Shown: positions 48,652 to 58,057, counted from the stretch's first letter. The stretch: DNA of 64,000 nt from Levilactobacillus yonginensis (GCF_003946265.1 NZ_RHNO01000004.1:107017-171016), one strand, 5' to 3'. Program-made: numbers and translations. Notes: generated by a model not told the origin, from the sequence alone.

Positions 48652-49110
48652 TTGACCTCTTTGGCCATTGACCGTAAAAAATTTCCACCACTGTACCGAA
48701 CCGTTGCTATCAATGATGACGGCCTTGAAAGTCACTCCTACGTTCCAGGTGGCCTGGATGTCCTGACCAGCACCCCACTCAATGACCAGCCGGGAGCAAA
48801 TCCAGAACAATTCATTGGCTTGGCGCTTAGCACCTGCCTGAATGCCACACTGGAGGCCATCGAAAAGCGTCGTGACCTCCCCCACACCTCACAAGTTCAC
48901 ACGATTGTTGAAATGGCCCGGGATCAGCGCGGTTTTCAATTTTACCTAACCGCTCAGATTCGCTTACCTGGCGTCGACCAAGAAACCGCGGAAGCAATGG
49001 TCGATCTAGCTGAACGGCGGTGCCCCGTTGCCAAACTATTGGGTGATAGCGAAAACGTTCACGTTGAGCTCGTTAAGGAGTTCTCACCGGTTCCTGCAGT
49101 GACTGAATAA
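48652..49110 (+). CDS. OsmC/Ohr family protein
   Basis: 152 aa. Thiol peroxidase fold protein detoxifying organic hydroperoxides. The two reactive Cys are in FIGLALSTCLNATLEAI and ERRCPVAKLL; the family's helix around the first Cys is kept. Start taken as TTG at 48652 (MTSLAIDRKKFPPLY) after AAGGAAAG; a second TTG three codons later is possible. Single gene with a bidirectional terminator. Confidence 0.85.
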   Translation: MTSLAIDRKKFPPLYRTVAINDDGLESHSYVPGGLDVLTSTPLNDQPGANPEQFIGLALSTCLNATLEAIEKRRDLPHTSQVHTIVEMARDQRGFQFYLTAQIRLPGVDQETAEAMVDLAERRCPVAKLLGDSENVHVELVKEFSPVPAVTE

Positions 49111-49118
49111 TTAGTCCA

Positions 49119-49169
49119 AAAAAATGGGCCACACTCCCTAACTCAGTTAGGGTCGTGTGGTCCATTTTT
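49119..49169 (+). terminator. Bidirectional terminator after the OsmC-like gene
   Basis: AAAAATGGGCCACAC...CCCTAAC/GTTAGGG...GTGTGGTCCATTTTT, arms of over 20 bp with A and T runs. Confidence 0.9.
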
Positions 49170-49171
49170 CG

Positions 49172-49345
49172 TTAGCGTCGGCTGAAACGTTCTCTTAGTC
49201 GTTCCCACCACGAACGTTGTGTAGATTCTCCATACACAAAGGATCGTGGATGCCGTGACGCCCGCTTGTCATCGTGGCCATCATCCATGAAGACAATCTT
49301 GCGCCAGCGCTTTGCTTCCTCATCACTCATGCGCTTTTTGCTCAT
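49172..49345 (-). CDS. Small basic protein of unknown function
   Basis: 57 aa from the ATG at 49345 (MSKKRMSDEEAKRWRKIVFM), about 10 bp after AAGGAG. Ends SWWERLRERFSRR: a Trp/Arg-rich amphipathic C-terminus. Arg/Lys-rich and soluble, no domain recognised. Lies 63 bp downstream of the MarR-family gene on the same strand and may be co-transcribed with it. Confidence 0.55.
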   Translation of the reverse strand: MSKKRMSDEEAKRWRKIVFMDDGHDDKRASRHPRSFVYGESTQRSWWERLRERFSRR

Positions 49346-49408
49346 TGACTTCAATCTCCTTCTTACCACCACAGTTAGTCTGTGGCGTTTACTCTCTTAA
49401 ACCGTTCA

Positions 49409-49852
49409 CTACTTTTTCATCCGTGTCACTTGACTAAAGTCTTGAATAAACTGCAAGATTTGCCGAGCACGGTCATTTCCGTACACGTCGACCCATCCCT
49501 GAAACCGTTTATTGATTCGCTGCCGGATAACCCGTTCAGCCTTGGCTCCCTCAGGCGTCGTCAACAAGTACAAACGCCGCCGGTCATTCTCATCCGGCCG
49601 CTGCTGTAGATACCCCTGCTTCAACAATACTTTGATCTGCCGTGAGATAGCGCTGCGGGTCACTTGCCGTTTACTGGCAATGTCCATCAGTGTCACGTGC
49701 TCATTACGGGTAACGTCCCGTAGAATCAAGTATTGCTCAAACGACAAGTGAAACTCTTTAGCCGGTTCTGAAACGAACTCGTCTAAATACTTGAGTGAAT
49801 TCATGTAGACGTCGATAAAAGCGTCCAACAAAGGTTGTTCTTGCTCAACCAT
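49409..49852 (-). CDS. MarR-family transcriptional regulator
   Basis: 147 aa winged-helix repressor: LSFEQYLILRDVTRNEHVTLMDIASKRQVTRSAISRQIKVLLKQGYLQQRPDENDRRRLYLLTTPEG shows the recognition helix and the DxRxx wing (DENDRRR). No Cys at the sensor position, so a ligand rather than oxidation is the likely signal. Divergent from the lipoprotein gene and near the OsmC-like gene; whether it controls either is unknown. Shares homology with the general SlyA/MarR class. Confidence 0.9.
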   Translation of the reverse strand: MVEQEQPLLDAFIDVYMNSLKYLDEFVSEPAKEFHLSFEQYLILRDVTRNEHVTLMDIASKRQVTRSAISRQIKVLLKQGYLQQRPDENDRRRLYLLTTPEGAKAERVIRQRINKRFQGWVDVYGNDRARQILQFIQDFSQVTRMKK

Positions 49853-49998
49853 AATTACCCACCTACATTTCTCAAAATACGATTTTTATCTTAGCATTTA
49901 CGCCCACTAAATACCAGCTTTTTCGCGCTAGATAACCGGTGGTCTGGACCAACCTATGCTAGAATAATAGGTAAGCTAACCGAGGGGGAAAATGCATC

Positions 49999-50589
49999 AT
50001 GTCACACGTAAAATTTATCACAGCAATTAGCAGTCTGTTGCTCCTAGCCGGTTGCGGTACCGTCAATAAATCCGGTGCCACCAAGCCGTCCAGTCAGCAA
50101 GAACCTGCTACCAGTAAGCGTAACGATCAATCGCATAAAACCAGCACCAGTCACACCAGTAGTTCAGCTAGTTCGCACACGCAAGCCAAGACGGCGACCT
50201 TTGCCAATCAAACTTTCACAATTAAAGATGTCGCCTTCAAGATTACCGCCGACAAGATTACCACCAGTGCCACCGCTAACCGGAATCTATTCGTGCTCTA
50301 TTATACCGTAACCAACAACGGAACGCGCGATGTCGTGCCTAGTGACCTGTGGCAATCCGCGGTTAGTGCCACCCAGAATGGCAAAAAATTAGGGACTGGG
50401 AACCTGGCATTTACGACCAGCCAAACCCAGGATAACAACAAACTCAATCGTACCGTAATGCCGGTAAAGCCCGGTAAGACGGTCACGGGCTTGGCTACGT
50501 TTGAGCCAAAAGGTAACCAAACCATCACGGTAATCTTTAAGGATACCCATAACCAGACCGTTCACCAGAGCACCTATCCTTTAAACTAA
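49999..50589 (+). CDS. Lipoprotein with DUF4352/DUF5067-like domain
   Basis: 196 aa. Lipobox LLLAGCG (Cys at residue 19) after a short signal peptide, a Ser/Thr/His-rich linker (25-70) and an Ig-like domain (FTIKDVAFKITADKITTSATANRNLFVLYYTVTNNGTRDVVPSDLW...VKPGKTVTGLATFEPKGNQTITVIF) typical of DUF4352/DUF5067 extracellular proteins. Anchored outside the membrane, role unknown. GAGGGGGAAAA ribosome site. 33 bp before licD. Confidence 0.8.
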   Translation: MSHVKFITAISSLLLLAGCGTVNKSGATKPSSQQEPATSKRNDQSHKTSTSHTSSSASSHTQAKTATFANQTFTIKDVAFKITADKITTSATANRNLFVLYYTVTNNGTRDVVPSDLWQSAVSATQNGKKLGTGNLAFTTSQTQDNNKLNRTVMPVKPGKTVTGLATFEPKGNQTITVIFKDTHNQTVHQSTYPLN

Positions 50590-50622
50590 CTTAATAAATC
50601 TTGTAACTGAAAGGACACTTCT

Positions 50623-51444
50623 ATGCCGCAATTGATTGATCGAATTCATCAAGTTGAGCTGGGTAATCTGGAACAATTCATTCAGCTCTGTGACGATCTG
50701 CATCTGCCCTACTTTTTAATGGGCGGTTCACTCCTAGGCGCTATTCGCCACCAGGGGTTCATCCCCTGGGATGACGACGTGGACGTTGGTCTGCTGCGTG
50801 CCGATTACGACCGGCTCCTAGCAGCCGCGCCCGCCGCCTTAGCCGGGACGCACTATTTTCTCCAAACACCTGCGAGTGATGAAAACTATGCGCTCAGCTA
50901 TGCCAAGCTGTTAGACCGTAACACCTATATCGAAGAAAAAAACAATGTCAACAATGCCCGCAAAGGCATCTTCATTGATATCTTCCCGTTGGATCGAATT
51001 TCTGACGACCTCACTGCCCAGCGTGAACAGCTCACTAAATTCCAAATTTTAAATACACGTTTACTCTTCCAGCTACGCTATCACTTGGTCGACAATCCCT
51101 TACGTAAATTACAGAATCCGCTTAATGCGGACCAATTGGCCGAGGCCCGTTCGCTCAAAGCCGAGCGACAAGCAGTTATGACGCAATACCAAGCACAGTC
51201 ACAGCTGACTCAGGTCAAGAATCTGGCCTCTCAGTACAGCTATACCAAAGAGGTGCTGACCGTTCCGGAAGTCACCAACCTAACCACCGTTCCGTTTGAG
51301 CATTTGACGGTTCAGGTGCCAGCTGACTATGCTAACATTTTGACGCGTATGTATGGCGATTACCTGCAACTCCCCCCGGAAAACCAGCAAACCGAAAAAC
51401 ATTTGGAACGGGTCATCATGGATAATCAGGTATTCACCGATTAA
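50623..51444 (+). CDS. LicD-family phosphotransferase
   Basis: 273 aa. The family core FLMGGSLLGAIRHQGFIPWDDDVDVGLLRADYDRLL is intact, with the GGS and DDDVD nucleotidyltransferase-fold residues. In pneumococcus LicD proteins attach phosphocholine to teichoic acid; in other bacteria relatives decorate wall polysaccharides with phospho-substituents, so the acceptor and donor here are unknown. AAAGGAC precedes the ATG. Follows the lipoprotein gene and precedes the polyphosphate cluster with only 27 bp to ppx2. Confidence 0.85.
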   Translation: MPQLIDRIHQVELGNLEQFIQLCDDLHLPYFLMGGSLLGAIRHQGFIPWDDDVDVGLLRADYDRLLAAAPAALAGTHYFLQTPASDENYALSYAKLLDRNTYIEEKNNVNNARKGIFIDIFPLDRISDDLTAQREQLTKFQILNTRLLFQLRYHLVDNPLRKLQNPLNADQLAEARSLKAERQAVMTQYQAQSQLTQVKNLASQYSYTKEVLTVPEVTNLTTVPFEHLTVQVPADYANILTRMYGDYLQLPPENQQTEKHLERVIMDNQVFTD

Positions 51445-51471
51445 AAACTAACTCAGAAAGTAGATGATTTT

Positions 51472-53001
51472 ATGGCTGACGATTATTTTGGCGCAATGCT
51501 TGTAAATGTTTCCAGTCTCGAACTGTCGATCGTGAACTTAAAGACCGGCACCCAAACGGAACGGGTCAAGTCGACTGTCGCTATTGGGGAAAATATTTAC
51601 AACCATGAAGAAATCAACTTTAAAAACGTGGCGGACGCTGCCGAAGCCTTACGGGGCTTCATGCAAGTCATTAAGGACTACGGCGTCACCCATTATGAAC
51701 TGTGGGGATCACAAGCCCTCTCTTCGGCGCCCAATGCCGAGTTCATTCGTGATCAACTCTTCGTTCGGACCAGCCTCCACATTAAATGGCTATCACTCGG
51801 ACAGGAGTCCTTTGTCCGTAATGAAGCGATTGCCCTCCACTTTGATCAATATCACGACTTAGTCAAAGACCACGCCGCAATTATTGGGATGAACTCTGGT
51901 AGCACCACGCTATCCTTCTTCGCCAACGACGCCTTAGTCGCTTCACACAACATGAAGCTGGGGCCAGTTCGAATCAAAGAGGTACTCCAAACCTTGCGAG
52001 CCACCGCACCTAATCCCGTCGATGTCTTGGACGACTACATTAATAGCAAAGTCGATGACTTTTACCGCTTCTTACCAGACAACCTGCAATCGACAGCCAA
52101 TGAAGTCATTTTGATTGGTGCTTCACCACTCAACACCTACTTCATTCCCCGGGGCCAAGTCAGTTACACCCTGACGCTCAAGGAGTTTGCCAAGTTTGCG
52201 CATGAAGTGTCTGGGGCCTCCAATCAATTCTTAATGGAGCGACTCCACCTCAGTGAAGAAAACGTCGAAATTATTCTCCCAGTGGTTCTCCTGATCAAAA
52301 AACTTCTGACCGTAGTTCACGCTAAGGAGCTCCACCTGGTCAACCTTAACGTGCTGGAGGGCTTAACCACTGACCGCGCCATTGCAGCTGGCTACCACAA
52401 ATATCATTTTGAAAACCAAATTCTGGCGGCTGCTGACGACCTCGCCCGCCGTTACCGGGTCGAACCCAAACACATGGAACTCGTTCGGCGCTTTGCCCTG
52501 CACCTCTTCGATCAGCTGCGGCCACTGCATCATCTCACTCCCCGCGACCGGCTTCTGCTCCAGGTTGCCAGCATCGTCCACGATATTGGCGGATTCATTG
52601 ACACACATGAGCATTATTTTCACTCAGACTACGTGCTTAAACAATCTGAAATGTTGGGACTTTCCGCTGAAGAAATTCAGATTATCGCAGCGGTATCCCG
52701 CTACCACAGTACTCGCACGCCGGGCGAAGACCTCGCCCATTTCCGCTTGTTAAGCCCAGAAAAACGACTGACCGTCGCCAAGCTTTCCGCCATGCTACGG
52801 CTGGCCGACGCGCTAGATGATGCCCACCAACAAACCATTCAAAAAATTTCAGTTTCCCTGCGAACCAACAAAGTCATTATCACTGTCTACAGCGATGATG
52901 AACTTTCCCTCATCCGGTGGGCCTTCAATTTCAAGGCCGAATTCTTCACGGATGTCTTTGGCTTACAGCCCGTCTTAAAACAAAGGAGGTTACACAAATG
53001 A
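51472..53001 (+). CDS. Ppx/GppA-like protein with HD domain, active site altered
   Basis: 509 aa: an actin-like Ppx/GppA N-terminal half and a C-terminal HD domain (LLLQVASIVHDIGGFIDTHEHYFHSDYVL). Compared with the usual DIGGGS loop the phosphate-2 loop reads IIGMNSGSTTLSFF, and the loop with the catalytic Glu reads LGQESFVRNEA. It may therefore bind rather than hydrolyse polyphosphate or nucleotide. Overlaps ppk by 4 bp. Comparable to the second ppx gene flanking ppk in other lactobacilli. Confidence 0.85.
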   Translation: MADDYFGAMLVNVSSLELSIVNLKTGTQTERVKSTVAIGENIYNHEEINFKNVADAAEALRGFMQVIKDYGVTHYELWGSQALSSAPNAEFIRDQLFVRTSLHIKWLSLGQESFVRNEAIALHFDQYHDLVKDHAAIIGMNSGSTTLSFFANDALVASHNMKLGPVRIKEVLQTLRATAPNPVDVLDDYINSKVDDFYRFLPDNLQSTANEVILIGASPLNTYFIPRGQVSYTLTLKEFAKFAHEVSGASNQFLMERLHLSEENVEIILPVVLLIKKLLTVVHAKELHLVNLNVLEGLTTDRAIAAGYHKYHFENQILAAADDLARRYRVEPKHMELVRRFALHLFDQLRPLHHLTPRDRLLLQVASIVHDIGGFIDTHEHYFHSDYVLKQSEMLGLSAEEIQIIAAVSRYHSTRTPGEDLAHFRLLSPEKRLTVAKLSAMLRLADALDDAHQQTIQKISVSLRTNKVIITVYSDDELSLIRWAFNFKAEFFTDVFGLQPVLKQRRLHK

Positions 53002-55163
53002 CGTTGGATTTTACAAAGCCTAAGTACTACACCAATCGAGAACTCAGTTGGCTCGACTTTAACGATCGAGTTCTTGAGGAGGCTCGTGACAAAGCGAACC
53101 CCCTACTCGAACGGGTACGATTCTTAGGAATCACGCAAAGTAACGTTGATGAATTTTTCATGGTCCGCGTCGCCTCACTGTCTAAGCTGGCCGCCGTTAA
53201 CTACCCCAAGCCAGACGCATCCGGAATGACCGCCGAAGACCAATTACTAGCAGTTAACGCCAAGGCGCACGACCAGGTGATCAAGCAATACTCGACCCTA
53301 AATCGAATGTTATTGCCCGCGCTAGCCAATTTGAATGTCCACTTATTAACGCCGGACAATTTATCCGCTCAGCAGTCCCGGTTTATTGAAAAATACTTCA
53401 ACGATGAAATTTCACCAGCCCTAACCCCCATGGCAGTCGACAGCTCCCGCCCCTTCCCGTTCATTGGCAACAACACTTTAAACATTGCCATGCGACTCTT
53501 CAAAAACGGGGACAAGAAGGACCGGCGTTTTGCAACGGTTCAAGTGCCAGAAATCTTTCCTCGGACCGTCCGGCTCCCTGGGGCTGACAATGATTTCATC
53601 CTGTTGGAAGACATTATCAAAACCTTCATCGGGAACCTCTTCATTGGCTACCAAGTCAAGGAAGTAGCCAACTACCGAGTTATCCGGGATATGGACTTGG
53701 ATGTGGCCGAAGAAGATACGTCCGACCTATTAAAGGAAGTGGAACACCAACTCAAGAAACGGGAACATGGGAGTGCCGTTCGGCTGGAAGTAGAATCTGG
53801 CATCAGCCAGTCTCTACGGAAGCGCTTGACCGCTGCGATTAAGATCGACGACTATGCCGTCTACGAAATTGGTGGCCCCATCGATTTAACTTTTCTCAGC
53901 AAGCTCACGAAACAGATCAGTGGCCACGCTGAAGAAAGCTACCCGGCCTTCAAATCGGCCGACGTTCCCGGCCTCCAGCATGACGACGATATCTTCAAGA
54001 CTATCCGGCAACACGACGTTCTGGTCCATCACCCATTTAACTCCTTCTCAGCGGTCACGGAACTGATTCGCCAAGCTGCCTGCGACGACGGCGTTCTGGC
54101 CATCAAGATGACCCTGTACCGGGTCTCGGCTAACTCACCTATTATTAAATACCTCGGGAGTGCCGCTCAGAATGGCAAGCAGGTCACCGTTTTAGTAGAA
54201 GTTAAAGCACGCTTTGATGAAGAGAACAACGTCCACTGGGCGCAACAACTGGAAAAGATGGGCTGTCACGTTATCTACGGCCTAATCGGGTTGAAGACCC
54301 ACTGTAAGTTGGCCTTAATCGTTCGGCGGGAACCCGATGGGATCCGCCGCTACATGCACATGGGAACCGGGAATTACAACGACGTCACTGCCCACTTCTA
54401 TACTGACTTGGGCCTCATGACGACCAACACTGATATGGGAATCGACGCCTCTAACATTTTCAACATGTTATCCGGCTATTCAGAACCCCCTTACTTCCAT
54501 CAGCTTCACATGTCACCCGATGGGATTCGCGACTTCATCGTGTCCAAAATTGATCAGGAAATTGCGAACGCCAAGAGCGGTCAAGCGGCCTGGATCGAAA
54601 TGAAGATGAACTCCCTCTCCGATTCAGCCATGATTGCCAAACTCTACGAGGCCTCCAATGCTGGTGTCCAAATCAAACTCATCGTCCGGGGGATTTGTTG
54701 CCTGAACGTGGGCATCCCCGAATTAAGTGAACACATCGAGGTCCACTCCATTGTCGGCCGCTTCCTAGAACACAGTCGCGTTTATGGCTTTGCCAATGCA
54801 GGTGATCCTCAAGTTTACTTGTCCAGCGCTGACCTCATGACCCGAAACCTCAATCGGCGGGTAGAACTCCTCTTCCCAATTTTAAAGGATGACCTGCGGC
54901 AACGGGTCTTTGACATTTTCTCAACGCTCTGGCATGATAACGTCAAGACGCGTGTTCTGACGCCTGACCGAACCTTCACCCGGGTGGACCGGCGAGGCTT
55001 AGAACCACTAGACGCACAAGAAGAATTCATGCAGCAAGCTGAGCAGAAAACGGCCGCGAATACGACCCGGCAACCAAAAGAAACGAACGCGCCGCGCCAA
55101 TTCAAACCGATGCTCAGTCCTAAGAACCAACCCAAATCCCCCATTGATCGGAGTATTGAATAA
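52998..55163 (+). CDS. ppk: Polyphosphate kinase 1
   Basis: 721 aa with the ATG at 52998 (MTLDFTKPKYYTNRELSWLDFNDRVLEEA), 8 bp after AGGAGG and overlapping ppx2. Reversibly polymerises ATP gamma-phosphate to polyphosphate. Phospholipase-D-like His motifs are present: RYMHMGTGNYND (autophosphorylated His) and FLEHSRVYGF. The C-terminal 45 residues are a polar extension (NTTRQPKETNAPRQFKPM). Polyphosphate supports stress resistance and metal buffering in lactobacilli. Confidence 0.95.
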   Translation: MTLDFTKPKYYTNRELSWLDFNDRVLEEARDKANPLLERVRFLGITQSNVDEFFMVRVASLSKLAAVNYPKPDASGMTAEDQLLAVNAKAHDQVIKQYSTLNRMLLPALANLNVHLLTPDNLSAQQSRFIEKYFNDEISPALTPMAVDSSRPFPFIGNNTLNIAMRLFKNGDKKDRRFATVQVPEIFPRTVRLPGADNDFILLEDIIKTFIGNLFIGYQVKEVANYRVIRDMDLDVAEEDTSDLLKEVEHQLKKREHGSAVRLEVESGISQSLRKRLTAAIKIDDYAVYEIGGPIDLTFLSKLTKQISGHAEESYPAFKSADVPGLQHDDDIFKTIRQHDVLVHHPFNSFSAVTELIRQAACDDGVLAIKMTLYRVSANSPIIKYLGSAAQNGKQVTVLVEVKARFDEENNVHWAQQLEKMGCHVIYGLIGLKTHCKLALIVRREPDGIRRYMHMGTGNYNDVTAHFYTDLGLMTTNTDMGIDASNIFNMLSGYSEPPYFHQLHMSPDGIRDFIVSKIDQEIANAKSGQAAWIEMKMNSLSDSAMIAKLYEASNAGVQIKLIVRGICCLNVGIPELSEHIEVHSIVGRFLEHSRVYGFANAGDPQVYLSSADLMTRNLNRRVELLFPILKDDLRQRVFDIFSTLWHDNVKTRVLTPDRTFTRVDRRGLEPLDAQEEFMQQAEQKTAANTTRQPKETNAPRQFKPMLSPKNQPKSPIDRSIE

Positions 55164-56099
55164 ATGGAAAATTTAGTCGTTATTGACTTAGGCTCCAACT
55201 CGGTTCGTATGACCATTAGTGAAATTGACGAGGCTGGTACCCCCAATACCGTCAACCAGGTCAAACGCTACGTCCGTCTCTCAGAAAACATGGGAACTGA
55301 ACAGGTCTTACAACCCGAGGCTATCGACCGAACACTGGAAGCTTTACGGGAATTCAAAAAAATCTATGCTGAATTAGATGCTCCCAAAATCAAGGCGGTT
55401 GCCACAGCAGCCGTTCGTCAAGCCAGTAATCAAAAGCAATTTTTAAAGCTGGTCAAAGATGAACTTGATCTCACGTTCGACGTCATCTCTGGGACCACCG
55501 AGGCGCGGTATGACTACCTGGGAGTCGTGAACACGCTGCCAATCATCAATGGCTTACTGGTCGACACTGGTGGGGCTTCTTCCGAGCTCATCCTGGTTCA
55601 AAACAGGCAAATGAAGCACGTTGTCTCAATTCCACTGGGTTCGGTGACCCTGTCACAAGCCTACCTGGAAAGTGACAAGGTTCAGGCTGACTCGCTCTTT
55701 TCAGCGATGACTTTCGTGAACAACGTCTTCAACGATGTCTGGTGGTTAAACGAGGCTAAGAACCTTCCTGTCATCGGATTAGGTGGCGCCAACCGGACAT
55801 TAGCAAAGATCAACCGGCGGAATAAAAACTTCTTGAATTTTGAAGACGTTCACGGCTACAAGCTTAGTGCCGATGACGTTTACGCCACCCTCACCCAACT
55901 GCTCGGCCTCAACTTGGCTGAACGGAAAAAGGTCCCGGGACTCTCCAAGGACCGGGCCGACATCATCATCGGCGGGTTGATTCCCGTGGCCCTGCTGATG
56001 CGATTGTTAGACTCGCAACAGATCACCTTCTCCAACGCTGGTCTGCGTGACGGTATTTTATTTGAACGCATTGAGCAGATTAAATCAGCAATTGATTAG
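55164..56099 (+). CDS. ppx: Exopolyphosphatase
   Basis: 311 aa, a single Ppx/GppA unit without HD domain. VIDLGSNSVRMTI (phosphate-1), ISGTTEARYDYLGV (one of the two usual catalytic Glu residues kept), LLVDTGGASSELIL (phosphate-2) and IPLGSVTLSQ are in order. Starts directly at the ppk stop (TAAATG), so synthesis and breakdown enzymes are translated together. Ends the cluster with a strong terminator. Confidence 0.92.
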   Translation: MENLVVIDLGSNSVRMTISEIDEAGTPNTVNQVKRYVRLSENMGTEQVLQPEAIDRTLEALREFKKIYAELDAPKIKAVATAAVRQASNQKQFLKLVKDELDLTFDVISGTTEARYDYLGVVNTLPIINGLLVDTGGASSELILVQNRQMKHVVSIPLGSVTLSQAYLESDKVQADSLFSAMTFVNNVFNDVWWLNEAKNLPVIGLGGANRTLAKINRRNKNFLNFEDVHGYKLSADDVYATLTQLLGLNLAERKKVPGLSKDRADIIIGGLIPVALLMRLLDSQQITFSNAGLRDGILFERIEQIKSAID

Positions 56100-56152
56100 C
56101 TGCCTGCTGGGACTTGTATAAATTAGGCAACCAGCATTGATGAAGAAAACTT

Positions 56153-56188
56153 AAGAGGTCCAATTCACTTTCGAATTGGACCTCTTTT
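56153..56188 (+). terminator. Terminator of the polyphosphate operon
   Basis: AAGAGGTCCAATTC/GAATTGGACCTCTT with TTCT tail; 15-bp perfect arms. Confidence 0.92.
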
Positions 56189-56204
56189 CTGTATTCTGAT
56201 TTTG

Positions 56205-56310
56205 AATTTAACAATTGCAATTCATCCAATTGCGATAGCCTAAAACCGTGTGCATTATTTGCTTGATTCTATGATTGATGCCCTCTATTGGGATGTTGGA
56301 AACGGGTTTT
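56205..56310 (-). pseudogene. Relic of an ISL3-type transposase 3' end (copy 1)
   Basis: Translated on the minus strand the segment reads IPIEGINHRIKQIMHTVLG then YRNWMN, matching the conserved end of ISL3-family (IS204/IS1001/IS1096/IS1165) transposases (N-x-x-IEG-x-N-x-x-IKxIKRTAxGYRN). Upstream sequence no longer codes. The rest of 56189-56492 holds nothing else recognisable. Confidence 0.65.
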
Positions 56311-56492
56311 TGAGTACATGCAAAAAAGATGGATCAAATTAAGTCTGATTCATCTTATACTTAGGCAATTCATTTAATTTGGGTAATAATTAGGAAGTTT
56401 ATATTAATAGCCTGCGCTTTACGTCTTGACTAAATATCTTTCGATATCAATAACTTACTGAACTTCAAGGATTTAATTCCGATAGTTCATCA

Positions 56493-56858
56493 TTAATGCA
56501 ATTCTTTTATTTTGAAATTTAGAATCCAAATAATTAACGACAAAACCACTATCACTGGAATGAAAAATCCTAGTCCTTGTGCCATGAAAAAGATCAGAAT
56601 AGACACGAACAATGAACTTATCACACTCCAATTAGTTACCTTCTCAGATAGTCGAAATCCTAACCACAAGTTAACTAATATAAGGAACATCAACCCAACT
56701 TCTAACCACATAAGTGCATCAGCCCAAATAAATGACGGATCAACTGTTTCAACCGTATTTACTTCAGCGTCAGCGTTTACAAGGTACCATAGGCCTACAT
56801 AGATAGTTATCATTGAAGCTAGTATTCTTAATCCAATCGTTACTGTTTTTTTCATCAT
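56493..56858 (-). CDS. Small four-helix membrane protein
   Basis: 121 aa, four hydrophobic segments (about 8-27, 45-67, 75-95, 98-115), acidic loop VNADAEVNTVETVDPSF between the first two. ATG at 56858 with GGGGGAG 5 bp upstream and a second Met following. No family recognised. The region is AT-richer than its neighbours and is bracketed by two ISL3-type transposase relics, which suggests it came in with, or was moved by, an insertion sequence. Confidence 0.65.
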   Translation of the reverse strand: MMKKTVTIGLRILASMITIYVGLWYLVNADAEVNTVETVDPSFIWADALMWLEVGLMFLILVNLWLGFRLSEKVTNWSVISSLFVSILIFFMAQGLGFFIPVIVVLSLIIWILNFKIKELH

Positions 56859-57029
56859 ACACGCTCCCCCTCTTCCCGATAACTTTTAACGTTTTAAGGC
56901 CAATTTTGCGTCACCCCACCACTACGTCTAACTTATCACCAGTCTGGTATTTAAAGCGTTCTTTGTCAATCTGTGTTAGCAAAGGAATCTTAAGGGGGCA
57001 ATTCCCTTTCAAATTCAATTTAAATTCGA

Positions 57030-57120
57030 CAACTAAAATTTAGCCAATTTCGATAGTCCTAAACTGTGCGCTTTATTTGCGGATTGTGCTTATTTACAGC
57101 TATTCCGAACCTAGTAGCCA
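57030..57120 (-). pseudogene. Relic of an ISL3-type transposase 3' end (copy 2)
   Basis: Minus-strand reading NKHNPQIKRTV, an in-frame stop, then DYRNWLNFS, again the ISL3 transposase end. It aligns with copy 1 at DNA level around CCAATT-CGATAG and GTGTGC/GTGCGC-TTATTTGC. The remaining part of 56859-57200 has no gene. Confidence 0.6.
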
Positions 57121-57200
57121 TCATCGCCAAATCTGATGTCGATTAGCTACGCTCACTTGAGCCTTGATTTCTGACCAGTCCCGACAAATACTTTCTAAGC

Positions 57201-57233
57201 AAAAGAAGATAATGAGCACAAATACTCATCATC
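57201..57233 (-). terminator. Terminator of the haem-uptake operon
   Basis: GATGATGAG/CTCATTATC hairpin followed by TTCTTTT on the minus strand, about 65 bp after the ATPase gene. Confidence 0.75.
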
Positions 57234-57298
57234 CTCTAAACTATTATCTAAAATTATTTACTAAATAACTGCTATTTCAAATCTGATCAACTTGCCAG

Positions 57299-58057
57299 TC
57301 ACTCTGGTAATTGCACAATATAGGGCCCCAGTTTCGGTACCTCAACGATTTCAACTGCTGTCTTAAACGTTTGCGCCAATAACGGTGCTGTTCTTAATTC
57401 AGTGGGCGTCCCGCACTTAACCAGCCGACCGTCCTGCAATAGCCACAGCCAGTCACTGACCCTGAAGGCCTGGTTAATGTCGTGAAGTACCTGAATCACA
57501 GTCATCCCCCGCGCGGCCAAATCCCGGAGCTGAGCCATCAACGCTTGTTGATAGTGCACATCCAAGTAAGTCGTCGGCTCGTCCAAGAGGAGTACCCGCG
57601 GTTCCTGGGCCAACGCCGCAGCTAGCCAAACGCGCTGTTGTTGGCCCCCCGATAGATTTTGAATCAAGTCGTCTGCCAGGTCGGCAAGTCCATTAGCTTC
57701 AAGATACGGGGCCACTTCTGCCGGGGGCACCTGTGACAATAGCCCGTGATAGGGTAAGCGGCCAGTTGCCACCACTTCACGGACTGTCAATTCATCAAAT
57801 AACTCGTGTTGCTGAGTCACTAGCGCCACTTGTTGAGCGAATTGGCGCTCGGATAAGGCACGGCTATCTTTGCCAGCTACCAACACCGTGCCTTGCTGAG
57901 GGAGTAACCGCCGAGCCAAAACGTTGAGTAGCGTCGACTTCCCCGCACCGTTGGGACCAATGATCGTGGTAACCTGCCCCTCAGGAAAAAGGCCAGATAA
58001 ATCCACCAATCCCGTTGCTTGCTGGGGGTATTGGTAACTAATGTGTTGACATTCCAT
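57299..58057 (-). CDS. FecE/BtuD-type ABC transporter ATPase of the haem cluster
   Basis: 252 aa from the ATG at 58057 (MECQHISYQYPQQATGLVDLSG), 6 bp after a GGGGGCGAG site, overlapping the permease gene by 20 bp. Walker A GPNGAGKST, Q-loop VTQQHELF, signature NLSGGQQQRVWLA, Walker B VLLLDEPTTYLD, H-loop VLHDINQA: complete. Family imports siderophores, haem or cobalamin. With the NEAT proteins upstream, haem is the likely substrate. Confidence 0.92.
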   Translation of the reverse strand: MECQHISYQYPQQATGLVDLSGLFPEGQVTTIIGPNGAGKSTLLNVLARRLLPQQGTVLVAGKDSRALSERQFAQQVALVTQQHELFDELTVREVVATGRLPYHGLLSQVPPAEVAPYLEANGLADLADDLIQNLSGGQQQRVWLAAALAQEPRVLLLDEPTTYLDVHYQQALMAQLRDLAARGMTVIQVLHDINQAFRVSDWLWLLQDGRLVKCGTPTELRTAPLLAQTFKTAVEIVEVPKLGPYIVQLPE

